Shown: positions 62,134 through 64,000 of the stretch, one piece after another
Layout: every line of letters begins with the position of its first letter
Numbering within the stretch: the stretch's first letter is position 1
NCBI GenBank assembly: GCA_036747295.1
Contig: DAIOCN010000014.1
Span: 1-64,000 of the forward strand
Direction: 5' to 3'
DNA: 64,000 nucleotides
Source: UBA4736 sp002404015
GTDB lineage: Bacteria; Chloroflexota; Dormibacteria; Dormibacterales; Dormibacteraceae
Translations under genes and position numbers: made by a program
Notes under the pieces: generated by a model
The model's input: the letters and a program-made list of their open reading frames with translations, nothing else
Databases searched by the model: none
Told to the model about the DNA's origin: nothing

Positions 62134-62673
62134 TCAGCTCAAGCGGCCGAGGGCGAGCCCCAGCAGCAGCGCGTGCTGGGAGTAGCCGTCCGGCATGTCG
62201 CCGGCCGCGATCATCGGAAGCAGCCGCTCCACGGGCACCCAGGCCACCTCGGACGCCTCGTGCGAGTCGACCGGCTCGCCCTCGTGTGTGGCGCCTTGCG
62301 CCAGGACGATGTGGTGGCGCATGTCCGAGAGACCCTGCATCGGGCGGGAGGCGCCCAGCGGGGTCAGGGGTCCCGGCCGCCAGCCGGTCTCCTCCAGCAC
62401 CTCGCGGGCCGCCGCGGCCTCCGGGCCCTCCCCCGCCTCGAGGCGGCCGGCGGGCACCTCCCAGCCCCAGGTGTCCGTGATGAAGCGGTGGCGGCGAATC
62501 ATCAGGACCCCCCGCTCGGGGTCGTGCACGACGGCCGCGACCGCGGGTGTGGCGATCCTGATCACGTGGTGCTCGAAGCGGCGACCATCCTCCAGCTCGA
62601 CGTCCGCCAGGTGCAGGCTGACCCACTCGGAGTCGTAGAGCGAGCGCTCGCCGTGGACCGTCCAGCGGCTCAC
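62134..62673 (-). CDS. NUDIX hydrolase (ADP-ribose pyrophosphatase-like)
   Basis: 179 residues from GTG 62673. NUDIX box reads GEGPEAAAAREVLEETGW, with the conserved G-x5-E-x7-RE-x2-EE-x-G pattern. VLMIRRHRFITDTWGWEVPAGRLE precedes it, as in ADP-ribose or GDP-mannose pyrophosphatases. Substrate not determined. Starts 7 bp after the methyltransferase stop; upstream bases AAGGAT may serve as RBS. Confidence 0.92.
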   Translation of the reverse strand: MSRWTVHGERSLYDSEWVSLHLADVELEDGRRFEHHVIRIATPAVAAVVHDPERGVLMIRRHRFITDTWGWEVPAGRLEAGEGPEAAAAREVLEETGWRPGPLTPLGASRPMQGLSDMRHHIVLAQGATHEGEPVDSHEASEVAWVPVERLLPMIAAGDMPDGYSQHALLLGLALGRLS

Positions 62674-62680
62674 CTGGTTG

Positions 62681-63484
62681 TCAGAATCCTTCCCCTTCAG
62701 TCTCGAACACGTCGTCCCCGGCCAGGCGGCGCGCGAAGGTGAGAAATCCGGTGTGGGCGACCATCCGGTGCGACGGCCGCAGGCTGCGGCCGCGGACGGT
62801 CCAGCCGCGCTCCAGCAGCTCAACGGTCTCGAGCATCCCGAAACCGCCCCGCTCCCGGAGCGCGTCGCAGAAGCGCTGGACCTGGCTCACGTTCGGGCAG
62901 TGGGCGAAAACGATCCCACCGGGCCGTAGGGCCACGGCCACGTGAGGCACGGCCTGCCAGGGCTCCGGCAGGTCGAGCAGTACGCGGTCGACGTCGCGCT
63001 CCTCGATCCCCAGGTAGACGTCGCCGACCTTCAGCGTGAGGTAGGAGGGCAGCCCACCGAGGGTCTGCTCGATCGCCTCCCGCGCGGCCTCTGAGAACTC
63101 CGGGCGCGCCTCGTACGAGGTGACGTGGCCCTCCGGTCCGACCGCGCGCAGGGCGGCCAGGGTCAGCGCGCCGGTGCCGGTCCCGGCCTCGACCACCCGC
63201 GCCCCCGGGTGGATGTCGGCATGAACGAGGATCGCGCCCAGGTCCTTGGGGTAGATGGGCTGGGCGCGCCGCTTGCGCTCGACCACCTGCTCGGCGAAGG
63301 TGGGCCTTAGCGCGAGCAGCTTGCTCCCCATCCGGGTGGCCACGATCGTACCCTCGGGCTGGCCGATGAGGTCGTCGTGCGCGAAGGCCCCGCTGTGCAG
63401 GGACTGCGTGCTGCCGGCCTTCAGACGCACCGTATAGCGCCGGCCGGAGTGGTCGTGAAGGAGGATCGACTCCCCTTCCGTCAG
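62681..63484 (-). CDS. trmI: tRNA (adenine-58-N1)-methyltransferase, TrmI type
   Basis: About 268 residues. IYPKDLGAILVHADIHPG, VVEAGTGTGALTLAALRAVG (SAM loop), VLLDLPEPWQAV and VFAHCPNVSQVQRFCDAL match TrmI, which methylates A58 in the T loop. The N-terminal beta domain should begin near LTEGESILLHDHSGRRYTV. The only codons available there are CTG (63484 or 63496); the nearest in-frame ATG/GTG/TTG, at 63733, would overlap the neighbour by 244 bp. The start is therefore marked at CTG 63484 and is uncertain. 5 bp from the methyltransferase gene. Confidence 0.88.
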   Translation of the reverse strand: MTEGESILLHDHSGRRYTVRLKAGSTQSLHSGAFAHDDLIGQPEGTIVATRMGSKLLALRPTFAEQVVERKRRAQPIYPKDLGAILVHADIHPGARVVEAGTGTGALTLAALRAVGPEGHVTSYEARPEFSEAAREAIEQTLGGLPSYLTLKVGDVYLGIEERDVDRVLLDLPEPWQAVPHVAVALRPGGIVFAHCPNVSQVQRFCDALRERGGFGMLETVELLERGWTVRGRSLRPSHRMVAHTGFLTFARRLAGDDVFETEGEGF

Positions 63485-63489
63485 AGGGC

Positions 63490-64000
63490 CTACCAGGGCT
63501 TCCGCGCCCGGATCAGGGCGTGCCAGTAGGCGTGCCAGAGCCGGCCCTCGCGCCGCTCCGGACGCAGCTCCTCGCGGGCCCGGCCGCCGGCCGACTCCAC
63601 GACTCGCTCCAGGTCGGCTGCCCGCTCGGCGGGGACGGCCATGTTGCGCATCCAGGCGTCGAACTCCCAGTCCAGCTCGCGGCGCTCGGCCGTCTCGACG
63701 ACCAGGCCGGCCGCCTCGATGCGGTCTGTCCACTCCTCGACGGTCAGCGAGCGCCGGTGCGAGGAGTCGCGGCCCAGCTCCACCGCATGCAGATGGTCGC
63801 GGGCTGCGCGCGGTGGCGAGCAGTCGATGAAGCAGGCCCTGCCGCCCGGCTTCAGGACCCGGTCGGCCTCCAGCAGCGAGCGGTCGAGGTCCGGAAAGTG
63901 GTGGGGCGCCGCGCGCACGAAGTAGAGGTCGAAATGGCCGTCGTCAAACGGCAGCGAGCCGGCGTCCCCGATCACCCAGGCCACGTTCTCGGCGCCTCGC
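63490..64000 (-). CDS. class I SAM-dependent methyltransferase, partial at window end
   Basis: The C-terminal 170 or so residues are visible; the frame continues through 64000 (RGAENVAWVIGDAGSLPFDD), so the SAM-binding glycine loop lies outside. DGHFDLYFVRAAPHHFPD and ADRVLKPGGRACFIDCSPP are typical of UbiE/Methyltransf_11 proteins. C-terminus ends HALIRARKPW. Substrate unknown. Upstream of, and probably co-transcribed with, trmI. Confidence 0.88.
   Translation of the reverse strand, partial: RGAENVAWVIGDAGSLPFDDGHFDLYFVRAAPHHFPDLDRSLLEADRVLKPGGRACFIDCSPPRAARDHLHAVELGRDSSHRRSLTVEEWTDRIEAAGLVVETAERRELDWEFDAWMRNMAVPAERAADLERVVESAGGRAREELRPERREGRLWHAYWHALIRARKPW

Noticed and set aside
62053..62626. 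Extended N-terminus for malate dehydrogenase
   Set aside because: The extension overlaps the NUDIX gene in another frame; ATG 62053 has a good AGGAGG site and the standard NAD-binding start.

Overview
This is a very GC-rich bacterial chromosome segment with dense, tightly packed genes. Many start codons overlap the preceding stop (ATGA, TTGA, GTGA). GTG and TTG starts are common and Shine-Dalgarno sites are often weak, so some genes may be leaderless. The gene set fits an aerobic soil-type Terrabacteria lineage such as Candidatus Dormibacterota or an Actinomycetota relative: OpcA, transaldolase-PGI fusion, DUF222-HNH, DUF1918, DUF5667, MoxR-DUF58-transglutaminase. The phylum is an inference. 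There is no rRNA, phage or CRISPR, and there is one tRNA (Ser-GGA).

Layout. 0-7.2 kb (minus strand): a trans-sulfuration enzyme coupled to enolase, a D-Ala-D-Ala carboxypeptidase whose 5' end abuts a 176-bp MITE-like element, a frame-interrupted CapA lipoprotein, isocitrate dehydrogenase, 7Fe ferredoxin and an OmpR-type regulator. 7.2-14 kb: secreted CAP protein, FKBP, an MFS transporter, a membrane-anchored pseudokinase, DUF1330, truncated globin, amidase and an HTH protein. 14-24.7 kb: an ABC exporter, PQQ-type sugar dehydrogenase lipoprotein, DUF6351 secreted hydrolase-like protein, PRC-barrel protein, a DUF222-HNH protein with a LexA-like box over its start codon, and an ABC-2 exporter pair. 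24.7-31.9 kb looks accessory: a membrane protein / NarL-type histidine kinase / LuxR-type regulator operon, DUF1918, a VapBC-type toxin-antitoxin pair, further multipass membrane proteins (one frameshifted in a G run), three copies of a ~38-bp direct repeat and a 27-codon membrane microprotein, ending at tRNA-Ser.

32-48.4 kb is the centrepiece: one minus-strand operon encoding the whole pentose phosphate pathway. In transcription order it holds a sigma-like/TM/DUF5667 fusion, a GH38 alpha-mannosidase, an FGGY gluconokinase, transketolase, a transaldolase-glucose-6-phosphate isomerase fusion, a short-form 6-phosphogluconate dehydrogenase (predicted NAD type), G6PDH, OpcA, 6-phosphogluconolactonase, ribulose-phosphate epimerase, ribose-5-phosphate isomerase and a long-form 6-phosphogluconate dehydrogenase (predicted NADP type). 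Every oxidative and non-oxidative step is present, plus entry from gluconate. An ECF-sigma-like head fused to a transmembrane anchor suggests membrane-linked control of sugar-phosphate flux.

48.4-64 kb: a possible C39-like protein on a divergent promoter, two ~150-bp highly structured direct repeats, oligoendopeptidase F, the MoxR/DUF58/transglutaminase set, a GlsB-type membrane protein, paired chelatase I and I-D subunits, an HD-GYP cyclic-di-GMP phosphodiesterase with a coupled small lipoprotein, malate dehydrogenase, a NUDIX hydrolase, a tRNA m1A58 methyltransferase with no conventional start codon, and a methyltransferase cut by the window edge. Gene starts, promoters and terminators are judged by eye and carry lower confidence than the coding calls.
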